The notes under the pieces: generated by a model | What the model was told of the DNA's origin: nothing | Databases searched by the model: none | Seen by the model: the letters and a program-made list of their open reading frames with translations, nothing else | Shown: positions 5,829 through 6,285 of the stretch, one piece after another | How the letters are laid out: each line of letters starts with the position of its first letter | How positions within the stretch are numbered: the first letter of the stretch is position 1 | DNA from: Sphingomonas sp. UBA1000 | Lineage (GTDB): Bacteria > Pseudomonadota > Alphaproteobacteria > Sphingomonadales > Sphingomonadaceae | DNA length: 6,285 bases | Direction of reading: 5' to 3' | Assembly: GCA_002291855.1 (NCBI GenBank) | Contig: DBAW01000261.1 | Span: 1 to 6,285 of the forward strand | Position numbers and translations under genes: made by a program

Positions 5829-6285
5829 ATGGATTTTGCCCGCTCCGCCGACCCGGCGGTCCAGCGCCAGCTCGACCGGCTGGCGGCGCTGTCGCCGGGC
5901 CGCGACATATTGGGGCTGGAGCGGATCGCCGCGCTGCTCGCCCGGCTCGGCCATCCGGAACGCCGGCTGCCGCCGGTGTTCCATGTCGCGGGCACCAACG
6001 GCAAGGGATCGACCTGCGCGGTGCTGCGCGCGGCGGCTGAGGCGGCGGGGCTGGTCGCCCATGTCTATACCAGCCCGCATCTGGTGCGCTTCAACGAACG
6101 CATCCGCGTGGCCGGCACGCTGATCGACGATGCGCTGCTCGCCGCCTTGCTGGCCGAGGCGCTCGACGCCGCAGGCGATATCGGCCCCAGCTTTTTCGAG
6201 GTGACGACGGCGGCCGCCTTCCTCGCCTTTGCCCGCACGCCTGCCGATCTTGCGATCATCGAGGTCGGCATGGGCGGGCGGCTCG
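5829..6285 (+). CDS. folC: Folylpolyglutamate/dihydrofolate synthase, 3' partial
   Basis: FolC adds glutamate to dihydropteroate and/or to tetrahydrofolates using ATP, retaining folates in the cell; it belongs to the Mur-ligase family. Only the first 152 codons are visible before the right edge, out of roughly 420-440 usual for the family. The Mur-ligase P-loop is clear as AGTNGKGST (54-62). It is followed by TSPHLVRFNERI (81-92), which contributes to the folate and glutamate region, by FFEVTTAAAF (122-131), and by EVGMGGRL at the edge (145-152), the start of the EVGLGGRLDATN signature. The ATG at 5829 is the first start codon after the accD TGA, 12 bp downstream, and lies in the same frame as accD. 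No Shine-Dalgarno precedes it (CCGGTCCCGGCG), so it probably relies on ribosomes finishing accD. Whether it has both synthase activities cannot be judged from this fragment. Confidence 0.95.
   Translation, partial: MDFARSADPAVQRQLDRLAALSPGRDILGLERIAALLARLGHPERRLPPVFHVAGTNGKGSTCAVLRAAAEAAGLVAHVYTSPHLVRFNERIRVAGTLIDDALLAALLAEALDAAGDIGPSFFEVTTAAAFLAFARTPADLAIIEVGMGGRL

Noticed and set aside
4950..6080. A 376-codon minus-strand open frame across accD and the start of folC
   Set aside because: Same explanation: it is antisense to accD with its four zinc cysteines and to folC with its P-loop, and has low-complexity Arg/Gly/Ala composition. The same holds for the minus-strand frames at 1484-2347, 2226-2906 and 3937-4932.

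Overview
The window is a dense, high-GC, plus-strand block of housekeeping metabolism. I see no mobile element, CRISPR array, RNA gene or foreign-looking insert. Strong G/C bias at third codon positions, the gene order lapA-pyrF-trpF-trpB-trpA-accD-folC, and protein features such as the AccD zinc finger suggest an alphaproteobacterium, most likely of the order Sphingomonadales. That placement is inference from synteny and protein style, not from a marker gene.

Layout. Positions 1-1178 hold the C-terminal part of a protein that looks like the DUF3376 class of patatin-like proteins; its start lies left of the window. A 78-bp spacer (1179-1256) is the only real intergenic gap and the natural place for an operon promoter. 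Then comes a tightly packed run: lapA (1257-1607), pyrF (1604-2281), trpF (2289-2924), trpB (2921-4153), trpA (4150-4968), accD (4965-5816) and the first 152 codons of folC (5829 to the right edge). Four of the six junctions are 4-bp start/stop overlaps (ATGA or GTGA), and the other two gaps are 7 and 12 bp, so the run is very probably one translationally coupled operon.

How the genes work together. TrpF, TrpB and TrpA catalyse three of the late steps from anthranilate to tryptophan; the missing trpE, trpG, trpD and trpC must lie elsewhere. PyrF makes UMP. AccD is the carboxyltransferase beta subunit of acetyl-CoA carboxylase, the entry to fatty acid synthesis. FolC makes folylpolyglutamates. 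LapA is a small inner-membrane protein linked in Enterobacteria to lipopolysaccharide assembly. The set joins nucleotide, amino acid, lipid, envelope and one-carbon supply rather than forming one pathway. All active-site residues I could check are present, and I found no frameshift or pseudogene.

I did not find a previously undescribed system. The findings are modest: leaky-type UGA-C termination with in-frame continuation from accD into folC, lapA without lapB, one strong internal ribosome binding site, and small active-site variations.
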